From contig JAVBKB010000205.1 in the NCBI GenBank assembly GCA_031554275.1, positions 1 to 22,134 on the forward strand: a stretch of DNA of 22,134 bases, given 5' to 3'. Of this stretch, positions 9,901 to 15,581 are shown piece by piece. The stretch is from JAVBKB01 sp031554275 (GTDB lineage Bacteria > Bacillota > Bacilli > JARBTR01). Made by a program: the position numbers and the translations under genes. Every line of letters starts with the position of its first letter. The first letter of the stretch is position 1. The notes beneath the pieces were generated by a model, which was not told the origin of the DNA, ran no database searches, and saw nothing but the letters and a program-made list of their open reading frames with translations.

Positions 9901-10124
9901 AAGGCGCTTATGGCGGACGAGGATCTGGGAAGCTGTTCAGTAGTTATGGTAAGAAGTTGAATAAAAAGATCATAAAAAAAATCACACACCCTAATACAAC
10001 ACATATCAAAAAATCTATAAGTTATTACAAGAAAAGTACAAAAACAAATTATAAAAGGTATGTTAGGAAGACTGTCAGAAAATCAATACCCCATATTGCT
10101 CGTACTGCAATACTCGGATATTAA
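3975..10124 (+). CDS. Secreted Rhs/YD-repeat polymorphic toxin, WapA-like
   Basis: This is a 2049-aa export-dependent contact toxin, with a long shell-forming body and a variable C-terminal effector tip. The ATG at 3975 is preceded by GAGGGAGA with good spacing and gives a Sec signal peptide (residues 1-27, cleavage after T-S-A). Residues about 40-365 form an N-terminal region with a Ser/Thr/Glu-rich linker. A DNRLRE/CBM96-type beta domain follows at about 366-531. YD repeats occupy about 670-860. Two jelly-roll carbohydrate-binding-like modules lie at about 871-1019 and 1029-1176. A second YD block covers about 1181-1815. The conserved Rhs-associated core is at about 1817-1889 (Y-R-Y-D-E-E-T ... 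L-Q-S-R-Y-Y ... G-R-M-L-S-A-D-D ... N-P-V). The 160-aa tip begins with a Gly/Ala-rich pre-toxin segment and ends in about 55 Lys/Arg/Tyr-rich residues with no nuclease motif I recognise. B. subtilis WapA is the best-known relative. The next gene is the likely immunity partner. Confidence 0.95.
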   Translation: MKNLKRSFIILIVAMVIGPIIPIKTSAESVEPPRELITEQLEQQEPVGILIEDKEKREENTKVFQMTDRSYQAAVYQYPVHFQEDGEWKDIDNTLQEEVDIDTDLIETSEATSTEVNSAAETEKSKESNTEGTNKPKVESSSTDATSAESKNNTKKKDSTQQTVADEGLGIKQNEFKIHFSKNTTKKKLVKIKQADFTISWNLDGIQQTSPVKEKVKIPNEERFTNDEKKQALKNLVSSVVYPEALPNVDLEYKVISKNVKENIIFKKKSDNSQLTFTYNVKGVTPKIENNMVSFYSDADPSKVVYQLSAPIMFDANGAKSTDIVMGLAQKNKKTYQLTVTPNAEWLNASERKYPVTVDPTVITDTYAPQIYDSYVAQYYPNSNFYLKEWMRMGMNGEGINRGYIKFTLPTISSANVITNAQINLGLYNTKASSSQINVHKVTKDWASETITWNNMATYDPIVTDYSHVSGTWGGTFDWNITDIVKKWYTSEPNYGLMFKAADESANFTEVFASDTRAIYDNYRPVILISYVNNNGLEDNWSYHSQELSRAGTGYVNDYSGNLTWEHNDLDMSGNRAPINLTHYFNSNDRLAWTAAGYGWRLNYGRHLAYNSELNQYSYVDDDGTIHYFSSATGGSPYTDESGLNITLEMKNASAEEVWVIKDKAGDVLNFDANGRLMKCKTANNNAVTVQYVSASSWDISKLIDGAGRVVALTYDGSGQLTKITDPSGRATQYAYTGWKLTGITYPDGKQASFTYDANNNLINVKDIDGQQMNYSYTSVAPYRVALFAEGVSGKQYYGTSVAISYGFNTTSFSDNSSRKEVYQFDHSGNTKMVRDAEGDAEYYKYNLAKGANKNKMTAVSKLQKTTMNYLLNHNFERGVEYWNVANETGSTGSGSAVSGVFKEGNVSLSVKKTNTVLSQGYKQSVTLPLGQDYVLSGQIKTTAVSATNKKGAAIYLAYTDQTGTRQIVRSSYVNGTKDWTWVEAAITLPSNATSNTVDAYLVVEGETGTANFDCLQLEKGKVSSRYNIIENSDYHFSQTYWGANGNSYCGVANNSPLTPTVFVVPGKATEANFVYQSVPIAGKKGDQFTLSGWAKANSVALKNTDRVFGLAARFFKTDGTDQMAVVPFNEDSTEWQYLSDTVVANGDYKSVYIYGLYYGQENTATFDGIQLYREPFESTISYDANGNVVADAAVNGDKTKYTYNANNDVTEYIDEEGNKTTFSYDAKHNLIGSESSKKVNTALTYDGYGNAKTTTTQNKEKTIAMEASATYTADANYQASATDEVGNTSLSEYDLKKGNLTSATDAAGNKTQYTYDPNTDGLLSTTSTVDGKSTTNSFGYTNDLLTSINANGNSFGFGYNEFGQNTSVSIGTKPIVTNNYYYWNHLQESTKYNNGAKISYQYDPSDRLTAKLYNDAVAYQYTYDNEGNLGLLTDVQNKVTYRYRYDTKDRLINTFDSLGNSVYLGYNTKDQLLKYEFANSAKKYTTDFTYDSEGNPTSVKYNQGDATNARQINYTYDGLDRQIGKAVSKDGTNPFNTTITYKTGTGTGKTTSLIDSVQNGSNKLTYTYDKLNNIKTVTDNGKVITYTYNEQSELTREDNQAVAKTYVYTYDVRGNILTKKVYAFTTGTPANPQIEYAYQYGDTNWKDKLTAITKTTYTAGVGSAVTTPITYDANLIGQPTTMDGNTMTWSWGTQLATLANAKIDAKYTYDESGTRTSKTVTDKATGKAVTTSYVLDGDKVVYESDGTNKIYYTRDSAGNLLGINVNGVEYTYIFSQQNDVIGIIDNSGTLVVSYQYDAWGNIESTTGSLKDTVGKLNPYRYRSYRYDEETKWYYLQSRYYVPEIGRMLSADDVEVTTVTPENPGNDKNLFAYCDNNPVMRADTEGQFWHFIVGAVVGGVINATKKVVSNVRNGVSWHKGIFSSFGSGALSGALSMTGWGRGIQAFGNGMLSAVQTARSGGSFGEVIRDGLIGGAEGAYGGRGSGKLFSSYGKKLNKKIIKKITHPNTTHIKKSISYYKKSTKTNYKRYVRKTVRKSIPHIARTAILGY

Positions 10125-10297
10125 AACCATACCCTGAAATTTACTCTTCTTCGTTATTTAAAATAAAGGGATAGGGTCAAAGTAGAACCAGATGATTCCT
10201 TTGTCCGCTTCTGATTCTTTTAATAACTAATCTAAATGGCAAATAGCCAAATTGATTATATACATTTTCTGAGCCTGTTATGAAAGAAGGTTTGTAT

Positions 10298-10729
10298 ATG
10301 TTGGAAAAAATCGGAACAGTTCTCTTAATTGGGGCAATTGATATCTTTTTCTTATATGGCAGTTGCGGAGTATTTGTTTTTGTATTTGAAAGAAGTATGG
10401 GAGTAAAGAAGTTTCGCTCTAAAACCAATTATCAAAAGAAATTGGGGATGCCGATATGGAAAAGATATCTGTTTAGGGAGCACAAGCAATATATAAATAA
10501 ATTTGAATATTATTTATATATTGTTTATCTTTTCAGTTCAATTATATGGCTAGGTGCAATGCCGATATTGGCCATATTGCCCCAGGGGGATTTTTATAGT
10601 GTATTGCATCGTATATTCTTGATTGCGCTTTACATCTATTCATTCCCAGCTATGTATGCTTTTATTCGATTAATTAGATATTCTGATAACGATCTAATCT
10701 TGGGTAAAGAGAAAAAGCGAAAAAGGTAG
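10298..10729 (+). CDS. Small multi-pass membrane protein, candidate immunity protein for the Rhs tip
   Basis: This protein has 143 residues and three or four predicted membrane helices: about 5-30, 67-92 and 98-122, with a basic loop of about 35 residues between the first two and a Lys/Arg C-terminal tail. I chose the ATG at 10298 because GAAGG lies 8 nt upstream; the in-frame ATG at 10280 has no ribosome site. I do not recognise the family. Its place, 173 bp after the Rhs stop codon on the same strand and followed by a strong terminator, is where cognate immunity genes of Rhs/WapA toxins sit. By inference it protects the cell against the basic toxin tip. A membrane immunity protein would suit a toxin that acts on or enters through the inner membrane. 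Base composition is more A+T-rich than the Rhs gene, as is common for tip/immunity cassettes. Confidence 0.7.
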   Translation: MLEKIGTVLLIGAIDIFFLYGSCGVFVFVFERSMGVKKFRSKTNYQKKLGMPIWKRYLFREHKQYINKFEYYLYIVYLFSSIIWLGAMPILAILPQGDFYSVLHRIFLIALYIYSFPAMYAFIRLIRYSDNDLILGKEKKRKR

Positions 10730-10735
10730 TTCGTC

Positions 10736-10781
10736 AGTTCAACTCGAAATGGTAAAATACATTTTGAGTTGAACTTTTTAT
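10736..10781 (+). terminator. Terminator of the Rhs/membrane-immunity unit
   Basis: AGTTCAACTCGAAATG pairs with CATTTTGAGTTGAACT around GTAAAATA, with one mismatch, followed by TTTTT. It starts a few bases after the membrane protein's stop codon and would end a transcript carrying the Rhs gene and its immunity candidate. Confidence 0.85.
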
Positions 10782-10814
10782 AAATAAGAAATACGAAACT
10801 GTTGGAAGTGACCT

Positions 10815-10928
10815 TTGTATTACATCCTATCGGTTTCCATTTGCTTCATTACGCTAGCCGGATTTTATTTATACGACAAAAGTGTTTTGAATAAACAAGT
10901 TGATATCCCGCTAAATAATCTTAATTAA
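10815..10928 (+). CDS. 37-aa single-pass membrane ORF
   Basis: A TTG start preceded by GGAAG at 6-nt spacing opens a 37-residue frame. Residues about 2-20 form a strongly hydrophobic helix (Y-Y-I-L-S-V-S-I-C-F-I-T-L-A-G-F), followed by a short polar tail containing Y-D-K and ending L-N-N-L-N. The good ribosome site and typical membrane-peptide layout argue for a real small gene. The short length and the non-ATG start keep this tentative. It lies between the terminator of the Rhs unit and a decayed toxin tip, so it could be a small membrane peptide of the island or the remains of a longer immunity gene. Confidence 0.4.
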   Translation: MYYILSVSICFITLAGFYLYDKSVLNKQVDIPLNNLN

Positions 10929-10983
10929 TATAAATCTGCGCTGTTAATGCTATTAACACCGCGAGATATTAGAAGTTGCACAA

Positions 10984-11164
10984 CAAGTCAAGCTTGGCGA
11001 GGAACTGCCTGGGTGGGTAGTAAAGGGGTTCTCTCTGCTAATATCGCAAGGGTTGTAGTTAGGCAATGCAAGTGCTGCGAATAGACCAAATGGGAATATG
11101 AGATACAGAACATATTCGGGGCCGAAGAAAGTAAAGAAAAAAAGTTTTCGTTCTTGTAGCACGG
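10984..11164 (+). pseudogene. Decayed orphan Rhs toxin tip (copy A)
   Basis: This stretch aligns by eye over about 180 bp with the intact tip ORF at 12003-12186. Shared blocks include GGGGTTCTCTCTGCTAAT, AATGGGAATATGAGATACAG and AACATATTC followed by CCGAAGAAAG. Deletions and frameshifts break the frame. The C-terminal half of the tip found in copy B is missing or unrecognisable after about 11165. It lies about 75 bp upstream of the first HEAT gene, exactly as copy B lies upstream of the second, so the two form a tandem duplication. Confidence 0.75.
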
Positions 11165-11240
11165 AGTTGGGAATAAGGAGAAAGTAAATCAGACGAGAAA
11201 AAACAGACAGTGCAAAGTTAGAAAAAAAGAAGTGATAATT

Positions 11241-11912
11241 ATGAGCTATGAAGAAAAAATGAAACAATTGGATCAGATAGAAGATGAAGATTTTTATGAT
11301 GAAGAATCTTTCTTGAAGCTAATCATGTTCTCCAAAGACAAAGAGAGCATGATTCGTCTCCAAGTGGCAGAGCTTTTGGCAGATTATCCAGAAGAATTAA
11401 GGGCACAGAAAGTCCTTCTTTCGTTAACAAACGACAAGCATCATCTTGTGAGGACGGAGGCTTGTGATTCTTTGGGTTCTTTTCCAAAAGAAGAAGTAGC
11501 TACTCAGCTAAAAATAAAGTCAGAAAACGATAAACACTACTTGGTGAGAGGATACGCAATATTATCACTAGTTGACAACGCGCTTGAGTTAAAGAAACTT
11601 AGCGAGGACACTGTTTCCTTTCTTGAACAGAAGTTAGCTTTCGAAAAAAAGCTTTTTGTTAAATTATGCTGTTATCAAGGGCTTTATATGCTTGGTCACA
11701 AAGTTTATCTAGAAAATATTGTGCGATTAATAAAGTCTAGAAGTTATAATCTAAGGTGCTCCGTTATAAATTCGTTTCTGGATATCGTAGATAAACAAAA
11801 TGTAGCACAATTAAAATGTATTGTTAATCAGCAATACAAAATAGAAGATACAAGATTAATAAAAAGCTATATAGAAGGCTTTCTGGATTTCTGCGAAGAA
11901 AAGGGCTTTTAG
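11241..11912 (+). CDS. HEAT-repeat protein, immunity-like (copy 1)
   Basis: This 223-aa protein is built almost entirely of helical HEAT-type repeats. Two clear units contain I-R-L-Q-V-A-E-L-L-A-D-Y-P (about 36-48) and L-V-R-T-E-A-C-D-S-L-G-S-F-P (about 72-85), and a third L-V-R-G-Y-A-I-L-S-L-V-D is near 100-111. It has no signal peptide or membrane segment, so it is cytoplasmic. ATG 11241 is preferred, with AGAAGTGA just upstream; an in-frame GTG lies 9 nt earlier. It is clearly paralogous to the protein at 12387-13061, at roughly 40% identity by eye. Each copy follows a related orphan toxin tip, so the likely role is binding and neutralising that toxin. HEAT-type proteins are known among immunity proteins of polymorphic toxins; the exact family is not recognised. 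Its own toxin partner has decayed. Confidence 0.8.
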   Translation: MSYEEKMKQLDQIEDEDFYDEESFLKLIMFSKDKESMIRLQVAELLADYPEELRAQKVLLSLTNDKHHLVRTEACDSLGSFPKEEVATQLKIKSENDKHYLVRGYAILSLVDNALELKKLSEDTVSFLEQKLAFEKKLFVKLCCYQGLYMLGHKVYLENIVRLIKSRSYNLRCSVINSFLDIVDKQNVAQLKCIVNQQYKIEDTRLIKSYIEGFLDFCEEKGF

Positions 11913-11991
11913 TAGAGAAAGTTTAAAGAGACTGTCCCAAAATGGAAAAGGGAATTGAACTAAAAAAACCGGATTACGGGAAATAAAAAAA

Positions 11992-12354
11992 ATGGGTAAT
12001 AGAGTCAAGTCAAGTTTGGCGAGAGTTGCCTGGGTAGTTAATGGGGTTCTCTCTGCTAATTTGACTACTACCATTCTCACTATTTCAAGTGCTGCGAGTA
12101 GACTTAATGGGAATATGAGATACAGAACATATTCAGGACCGAAGAAAGCAAAGAAAAAAACGTTTTCGTTTTCGAAATATAGCACACACATTCTTACTGC
12201 AAAGGGTAACATTAGGGATAGTGGACTAATAGGTGTGTCTGACAATGAATTAAGCAGAAGATATAAAGATAAAAATATTTCAAAGAAAGAAAAGATAAGA
12301 ATAAAAAAAGAGCAAAAAGCAAGACAAACACGCAAGTCTAGAAAAGGAAAATAA
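11992..12354 (+). CDS. Orphan Rhs toxin tip (copy B)
   Basis: The 120-aa ORF has no signal peptide and no usable ribosome site before its ATG. The frame is closed by a stop 36 bp upstream, so it is not joined to any Rhs body. The sequence looks like a detached C-terminal toxin module: a small Ala/Val/Ser helix at the start, then M-R-Y-R-T-Y-S-G-P-K-K-A-K-K-K-T near 40-55, G-N-I-R-D-S-G-L-I-G-V-S-D near 73-85, and a very basic tail (K-E-Q-K-A-R-Q-T-R-K-S-R-K). That basic end suggests a nucleic-acid-targeting effector, but no catalytic motif is identifiable. A HEAT-repeat gene begins 33 bp after its stop. It is probably silent, an archive that recombination could bring back to an Rhs gene. Confidence 0.6.
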   Translation: MGNRVKSSLARVAWVVNGVLSANLTTTILTISSAASRLNGNMRYRTYSGPKKAKKKTFSFSKYSTHILTAKGNIRDSGLIGVSDNELSRRYKDKNISKKEKIRIKKEQKARQTRKSRKGK

Positions 12355-12386
12355 TTAAAAAACAGTCTTAAAGGTAGTGATGATAA

Positions 12387-13061
12387 TTGAATATACAGGA
12401 AAAAGAGTTGTTTCTTCGGCAAGTCGAAGAGAATGATAGCCATAATGTAGAGATAATGACAACATTAATGAAGTTAGCACAAGATCGGTCGCCTTTTATC
12501 AGAATAGATGCAATAGAATTATTGGTTGATTATCCTACAAGTGAAGTGGAAGACCTCCTGCTAACCTGTCTAAATGATAAAAACGAACTTGTGAGAACAG
12601 AAGCTGTAGATGCATTAAGTATTTTTCAATCTAAGTTTGTTTATGATCATTTAAGAATAAAAGCAAGCGAAGACCCTTGTTATTTAGTAAGAGCCTACGC
12701 AATTTCGTCTCTAACGGATGTTGCTAAATCAATGAATCATCTTATTCTGGAAACAATTGCTTTCATTATTGAGAGAAGTTTTGTAGAGAGAAGGATCCTG
12801 ATTAAACTGAACTGCTATAGATCCTTGTATATTCTAGGAAATAAAGAATACTTAAATGAAATGCTGGCCATCATTCACTCTAAAAACTATCGGAACAGAT
12901 GTGCAGTAGCAAACATATTGGCAGATGTTATCAATAATGAAAACTCAGAAAAAATTCTGGAATTCGTTAAAGCCAGACTTGAAATGGAAGATACTATAGC
13001 AGTAAAAAGCACTATAAACGAGTTTTTAGAATACTGTAAGCGAGAACGCTATCTAATCTGA
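12387..13061 (+). CDS. HEAT-repeat protein, immunity-like (copy 2)
   Basis: This 224-aa paralogue of the protein at 11241-11912 has the same helical repeat plan: I-R-I-D-A-I-E-L-L-V-D-Y-P (about 38-50), L-V-R-T-E-A-V-D-A-L (about 74-83) and L-V-R-A-Y-A-I-S-S-L-T-D (about 102-113). The start is TTG at 12387, preceded by AGGTAGTGA; the equivalent region before copy 1 is similar. It is cytoplasmic and has no enzymatic motif. It follows toxin tip copy B by 33 bp, so it is the probable immunity partner of that tip. Substitutions are spread over the whole protein and the frame is intact, which suggests it is still kept by selection even though the toxin has lost its Rhs carrier. Confidence 0.8.
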   Translation: MNIQEKELFLRQVEENDSHNVEIMTTLMKLAQDRSPFIRIDAIELLVDYPTSEVEDLLLTCLNDKNELVRTEAVDALSIFQSKFVYDHLRIKASEDPCYLVRAYAISSLTDVAKSMNHLILETIAFIIERSFVERRILIKLNCYRSLYILGNKEYLNEMLAIIHSKNYRNRCAVANILADVINNENSEKILEFVKARLEMEDTIAVKSTINEFLEYCKRERYLI

Positions 13062-13173
13062 TGTCTGATGAGATACAGCATAAAAATTTTCAAGAGATTT
13101 CACAAATTCAAACAAGGCATTTGATTTTGGTAATGTAGATGTAATAAAGAGATTGAAAAGTATCTACAAGCAG

Positions 13174-13375
13174 GTACATCTATGATGTGCGTGGAAACAT
13201 CTTGACGAAGAAGGTGTACGCGTTCACAACAGGGAATGCTAGCAAATCTGCAAATTGAATATGCTTATAGATACGGGAATGTGAATTGGAAGGATAAGTG
13301 ACAGCCTACACGCTGGAGTCAGTGCAACAGTTATGACACCGATCTGATCGGGAAGTCAACTTCGATGGAAGATGG
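13174..13375 (+). pseudogene. Fragment of an Rhs core, frameshifted
   Basis: About 200 bp align with the intact Rhs gene at about 8795-9020. Shared blocks include GATGTGCGTGGAAACATC, GCGTTCACAAC, GCAAATTGAATATGCTTAT, GAATTGGAAGGA and ATCTGATCGG. Several small deletions destroy the frame and at least one drops about 20 bp. Similarity is roughly 75-80% by eye, so it derives from a diverged Rhs gene, not a recent copy of its neighbour. It is a relic of the body that once carried one of the orphan tips. Confidence 0.85.
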
Positions 13376-13391
13376 AAAAACAGAATATTAA

Positions 13392-13434
13392 CCTGACTCA
13401 AAAATGTATGCTTCGTTTTGAGTCGGGGATTTTT
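13392..13434 (+). terminator. Terminator within the Rhs relic region
   Basis: CCTGACTCAAAA pairs perfectly with TTTTGAGTCGGG across a 12-nt loop, followed by GATTTTT. It would end any transcript running from the second HEAT gene through the Rhs relic. Confidence 0.75.
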
Positions 13435-13440
13435 ACTATA

Positions 13441-13480
13441 GTGCAAAGATCTCATAATTAATACGATCCATTGAAGACTT
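13441..13480 (+). pseudogene. Second short Rhs core scrap
   Basis: GTGCAAAGAT, TAATACGATCCAT and the spacing between them match the intact Rhs gene near 8161-8200 over about 40 bp. In the intact gene this segment comes before the one matched by 13174-13375; here it comes after it, so the relics are rearranged or come from two events. The match is short. Confidence 0.45.
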
Positions 13481-13491
13481 ATTAAACTGGT

Positions 13492-13566
13492 AATGGGCTA
13501 TCACAAAAACAGCTTGATGCATTAATAAAAGATTCAAACTCTGGCAGATCATCAAAAAAAACCTGA
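13492..13566 (+). pseudogene. Possible third orphan toxin-tip end
   Basis: A 24-codon open stretch reads N-G-L-S-Q-K-Q-L-D-A-L-I-K-D-S-N-S-G-R-S-S-K-K-T before its stop. It resembles the region of tip copy B around G-V-S-D-N-E-L-S-R-R-Y-K-D-K-N, with a helical Ser/Leu pattern followed by K-D-x-N and Lys. It directly follows an Rhs core scrap, where a tip end would be expected. It has no start codon of its own and the similarity is weak. Confidence 0.3.
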
Positions 13567-13602
13567 AGAAGTCTCAGATTTCATACATATCCTTTTCACC
13601 AA

Positions 13603-13932
13603 TTATCCAATTCGGTCACCCTTTTGAACAGGGTGGTCTGGTTTTAGTAAGACGACACCTTGCTCAGAGTATGTACCCAGTACGAGCACTTCCGAACGAA
13701 ATCCAGCAATTATTCGTGGTGGGAAGTTGACGATGCCAATCACTTGTTGACCAACTAAGTCCACTGCTTGGTAACAATCTGTAATTTGGGCGCTAGATTG
13801 TTTGTGGCCAATTTCATTGCCAAAGTCTATAACTAATTGATAAGCTGGCTTTCGCGCTTTTGGAAGTGGCTCAGCTTGAATAATCTCCCCGATTCGAATA
13901 TCTAGCTTCATAAAGTCCTCAAATGTTGCCAT
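13603..13932 (-). CDS. csaA: CsaA, tRNA-binding-fold chaperone-like protein
   Basis: This 109-aa protein matches CsaA of Bacillus (110 aa), a homodimeric OB-fold protein of the tRNA-binding-domain family, implicated as a secretion-related chaperone that binds SecA and preproteins. Characteristic blocks are K-L-D-I-R-I-G-E-I near residues 9-17, K-Q-S-S-A-Q-I-T near 44-51, V-N-F-P-P-R-I-I-A-G-F-R-S-E-V-L-V-L-G near 68-86, and the C-terminal D-R-I-G. I chose the ATG at 13932 because GGGGG lies about 8 nt upstream and the length then fits the family; two in-frame ATGs just upstream are too close to or inside that site. A TATAAT box lies on the same strand at 13968-13963. It is transcribed towards the toxin island and is probably part of the older chromosomal backbone or a passenger. 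Confidence 0.93.
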   Translation of the reverse strand: MATFEDFMKLDIRIGEIIQAEPLPKARKPAYQLVIDFGNEIGHKQSSAQITDCYQAVDLVGQQVIGIVNFPPRIIAGFRSEVLVLGTYSEQGVVLLKPDHPVQKGDRIG

Positions 13933-14421
13933 ATTCATAACCCCCATTTATCACATCATTCTATTATAAATAACGAAGAATTGGAAGTCTCCATTGGGGT
14001 TTGTAAATCGCACTGCTAGAATCAGTTTTATCACTCAATTTTACCTTCTGTACGGGTTTTCAGAACTACAAAATTATGATCAACCTGGGTTTTCAAAATT
14101 GTAATAATCCCATAGTTTTTCAGACTAACGAAAACCTGATCAGAAAGGTTTCGGAACTTAATTATGACCAGCCATGGCAATATTCCATGAAATAATATAA
14201 TTTTGTTTTCACATAAAATCTTAATGAAACTGATTCGTTTTTGTGTCGATTGTGCCATAATTAAATTACGTGAATCAATTTCAACATACAAAGCTTTGTG
14301 CGGTAATGGAGTATGAACTTATGCTCGATGTCGTTTAGGAAATCGACTACTATTCTAGTAAACTCCAATTTTTAAAAAAACGAAATTGACTCAAGTAGAA
14401 AAGGTATGGGAGGAACAGTTG
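13933..14421. other. Divergent intergenic region with degenerate repeats
   Basis: The region holds the csaA promoter side (TATAAT on the minus strand at 13968-13963) and, at about 14050-14165, three or four degenerate repeats of about 30 bp. Each opens with TTTTCAGA-like sequence, and several carry TGATCA or TGACCA about 20 bp further on. An 86-codon minus-strand frame runs through the repeats, but it lacks a ribosome site and looks like a product of them. The start of the next gene is set by GGGAGGAA at 14408-14415. Confidence 0.45.
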
Positions 14422-15435
14422 GTGTCAAAAAAGTTTTTTATAGCTGAAAAGGATTTAAAGCAATTGATTTCGGAAAGTGAAAAGTCTACATGTATCGCTA
14501 CCGATGAGATTATGGTGAATGGAAGCAAGGTTGGTTATATGGTTCGTGGAGGGTCTATGTCTGAAGGGGATTCTGGCTGGGCGTTCTATGCAGGGAACGA
14601 ATCCGAGGAATACTTGCAAGATTTCGATGATGCTGGTGTGTACTCACTAAATCAAGTCTGCAATTATGATGAGGATATTATTCCGTTTCTCGATGCACCA
14701 GAAGGTAGTGCCTTCTGCCGTGATGATGCTGGCGCTTTCATAATGATTGAAGAGGATTCGGATTCAGATGAAGAAGTAGGTGAAGTGAATTATCTGAGTG
14801 AAGTGGAAATGAAAGAAATTGAAGCCCATTTGGATGAGCACATTGGTCCAGTGAAAAATGTTTATCATGAAATCATTTCTGACTTTATCCATGTAGATAT
14901 TCTCGTCATTGAGCCAACCGAAGAAAGAAATTACTACACACTTTGCACGATGGGGATGAGTGCTATCCCAATGAATGTACCCGAAGAATTGCGTGAGGAG
15001 TATGATCTGGATTTTGCAGAAATGATGATATCGCTGCCGCCAGATTGGAATATTCGAGACGATAGAGAAGAAAACTACTGGCCAATTAGATGGCTGAAGA
15101 TACTGGCGCGTTTGCCATATCAAAATAACACTTGGCTGGGCTTTGGACACTCTATTCCAAACGGTGAGCCGTTTGCAGGTAATACTTTACTAAGTGGCAT
15201 CATATTGGATTTCCAGGCTAGCTTTCATGATGATGAAGCAAATATCACACAGATTGAGCTGTCAACTGGCAAAGTGATAAATTTCTACTCCCTCATACCT
15301 GTATATGATGAGGAAATGAATGAGAAGCTTGAGACAAATGCTGAAACCGTTTTAGAGAAAATATATGAAGTCACACCTACACAGGTTATTGATATTCAAC
15401 GAAAGAATGTATCAGGACAGAAAATAATACACTAG
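14422..15435 (+). CDS. DUF2185/Imm33-SUFU double-domain immunity protein
   Basis: This 337-aa cytoplasmic acidic protein has two fused immunity domains. Residues about 2-105 match the DUF2185 (Imm33-like) pattern: K-K-F-F-I-A-E-K-D-L, then C-I-A-T-D-E-I, V-G-Y-M-V-R, S-G-W-A-F-Y-A-G and D-I-I-P-F-L-D-A-P-E-G-S-A-F. An acidic linker (D-S-D-S-D-E-E) follows. Residues about 150-330 match the SUFU family: H-V-D-I-L-V-I, Y-Y-T-L-C-T-M-G-M-S, M-M-I-S-L-P-P-D-W, W-L-K-I-L-A-R-L-P and the late L-I-P-V-Y-D-E-E-M. I chose GTG 14422 (TTG 14419 is also possible) because GGGAGG lies 8 nt upstream and the DUF2185 domain then starts at once; the frame is open further upstream but has no ribosome site there. 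Both domains are known immunity modules of polymorphic toxin systems. No toxin gene is adjacent, so it is an orphan immunity gene. Confidence 0.88.
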   Translation: MSKKFFIAEKDLKQLISESEKSTCIATDEIMVNGSKVGYMVRGGSMSEGDSGWAFYAGNESEEYLQDFDDAGVYSLNQVCNYDEDIIPFLDAPEGSAFCRDDAGAFIMIEEDSDSDEEVGEVNYLSEVEMKEIEAHLDEHIGPVKNVYHEIISDFIHVDILVIEPTEERNYYTLCTMGMSAIPMNVPEELREEYDLDFAEMMISLPPDWNIRDDREENYWPIRWLKILARLPYQNNTWLGFGHSIPNGEPFAGNTLLSGIILDFQASFHDDEANITQIELSTGKVINFYSLIPVYDEEMNEKLETNAETVLEKIYEVTPTQVIDIQRKNVSGQKIIH

Positions 15436-15436
15436 T

Positions 15437-15581
15437 CAACAATTCACTAATTGTTGGTGCAAGTTAGAGTGGCACTTGCTTATCTTGATTGTTGGTCAAA
15501 AAAAATACACTAGCCTGAACTTCATCGTATGTTTGATAAAAAAATCAAACATTTGGTGATGATCATCTACTAGTGTATTTT
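15437..15581. terminator. Hairpin cluster between convergent genes, likely bidirectional terminator
   Basis: The gene at 14422 and the regulator at 15661-16065 converge here. Immediately after the stop codon, CAACAAT/ATTGTTG form a perfect 7-bp hairpin. Further on, AAAATACACTAG (15502-15513) and CTAGTGTATTTT (15570-15581) are perfect inverted repeats. They enclose a second perfect 9-bp hairpin, ATGTTTGAT/ATCAAACAT (15529-15552), with an all-A loop. The outer arms give a T-run on one strand and an A-run on the other, fitting termination in both directions. Confidence 0.7.

Noticed and set aside
11856..12443. 195-codon minus-strand frame across toxin tip B, with a similar frame at 10953-11267
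   Set aside because: Phe/Leu-rich composition is what the reverse of a Lys-rich coding region gives. The similarity between the two comes from the plus-strand tip duplication, and no ribosome site is present.
10145..13970. Shared TTCTTCGTTATTTA at about 10147 (plus strand) and upstream of csaA (minus strand)
   Set aside because: A 14-bp match between two A+T-rich sites in 22 kb on two strands is expected by chance.
14031..14291. 86-codon minus-strand frame
   Set aside because: There is no ribosome site, its repetitive peptide mirrors the degenerate DNA repeats, and there is no recognisable domain.
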